From assembly GCA_900550955.1 (NCBI GenBank), contig URUF01000092.1, forward strand, positions 1 to 5,002: a DNA stretch of 5,002 bases. Direction: 5' to 3'. Shown one piece after another: positions 4,982 through 5,002 of this stretch. A program made the translations under genes and the position numbers. Below the pieces are notes generated by a model that made no database searches, had not been told where the DNA came from, and was given only the letters and a program-made list of their open reading frames with translations. The stretch is from an uncultured Eubacteriales bacterium (GTDB lineage Bacteria; Bacillota; Clostridia; Christensenellales; Aristaeellaceae). Position 1 is the stretch's first letter. Each line of letters opens with the position of its first letter.

Positions 4982-5002
4982 AAGCCTTGCGCAGCAAGGT
5001 TT
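4982..5002. terminator. Terminator-like hairpin cut by the window end
   Basis: CCTTGC (4985-4990) pairs with GCAAGG (4994-4999) around GCA, extended by one G-T wobble and two A-T pairs to the last base. The stem ends in TTT at the window edge, so any T-tract beyond cannot be seen. It could terminate the upstream transcript or a leftward one arriving from outside. Confidence 0.4.

Overview
The window looks like chromosomal DNA from a GC-rich anaerobic Gram-positive bacterium, most likely a gut Clostridia lineage of the Oscillospirales or Christensenellales type. The reasons are strong AGGAGG-type Shine-Dalgarno sites, GC-rich third codon positions, and the gene content: a WYL regulator, a Zn_ribbon_2 protein, a TIGR04076 protein, a MerR regulator with a GyrI-like C-terminus, and a secreted FAD/FMN reductase. 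The taxonomic placement is inference. No rRNA, tRNA, CRISPR array, transposase or phage gene is visible.

Layout. (1) 1-161: an intergenic region holding one copy of a dispersed palindromic repeat (28-79), followed by a dyad and a likely extended -10 promoter. (2) 162-1427 (+): a DeoR/YafY-type HTH-WYL regulator whose reading frame runs without a stop into a four-cysteine zinc-ribbon module. The module has its own Shine-Dalgarno site and ATG at 1161, so it may be made as a fusion, as a separate small protein, or as both. (3) 1503-1832 (+): a small cysteine-rich TIGR04076 protein. (4) 1873-1917: a strong hairpin with T-rich flanks on both sides, placed between two convergent genes. (5) 1918-2730 (-): a MerR-family regulator. 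(6) 2731-2921: a divergent control region with a textbook MerR-type promoter, in which a 21-bp palindrome fills a 19-bp spacer between -35 and -10. (7) 2922-4835 (+): a secreted flavoprotein with a signal peptide, an FAD_binding_2 (fumarate-reductase-like) core and a C-terminal FMN_bind domain. (8) 4836-5002: a run of hairpins and a second, inverted copy of the repeat seen at the left end, identical over 38 bp.

How it may work together. The right half reads as a small-molecule-responsive respiratory or detoxifying module. The MerR protein would bind the overlong promoter, sense a ligand through its C-terminal domain, and switch on an extracytoplasmic flavin reductase that passes electrons from a covalently bound FMN to FAD and then to an unidentified organic acceptor. 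By eye, the flavoprotein lacks several residues that fumarate reductases use, so the substrate is probably not fumarate. No electron donor or ApbE flavin transferase is encoded here, so those would come from elsewhere. The left half is a probable operon of a WYL regulator, a zinc-ribbon protein and a TIGR04076 protein. Its physiological role cannot be read from the sequence.
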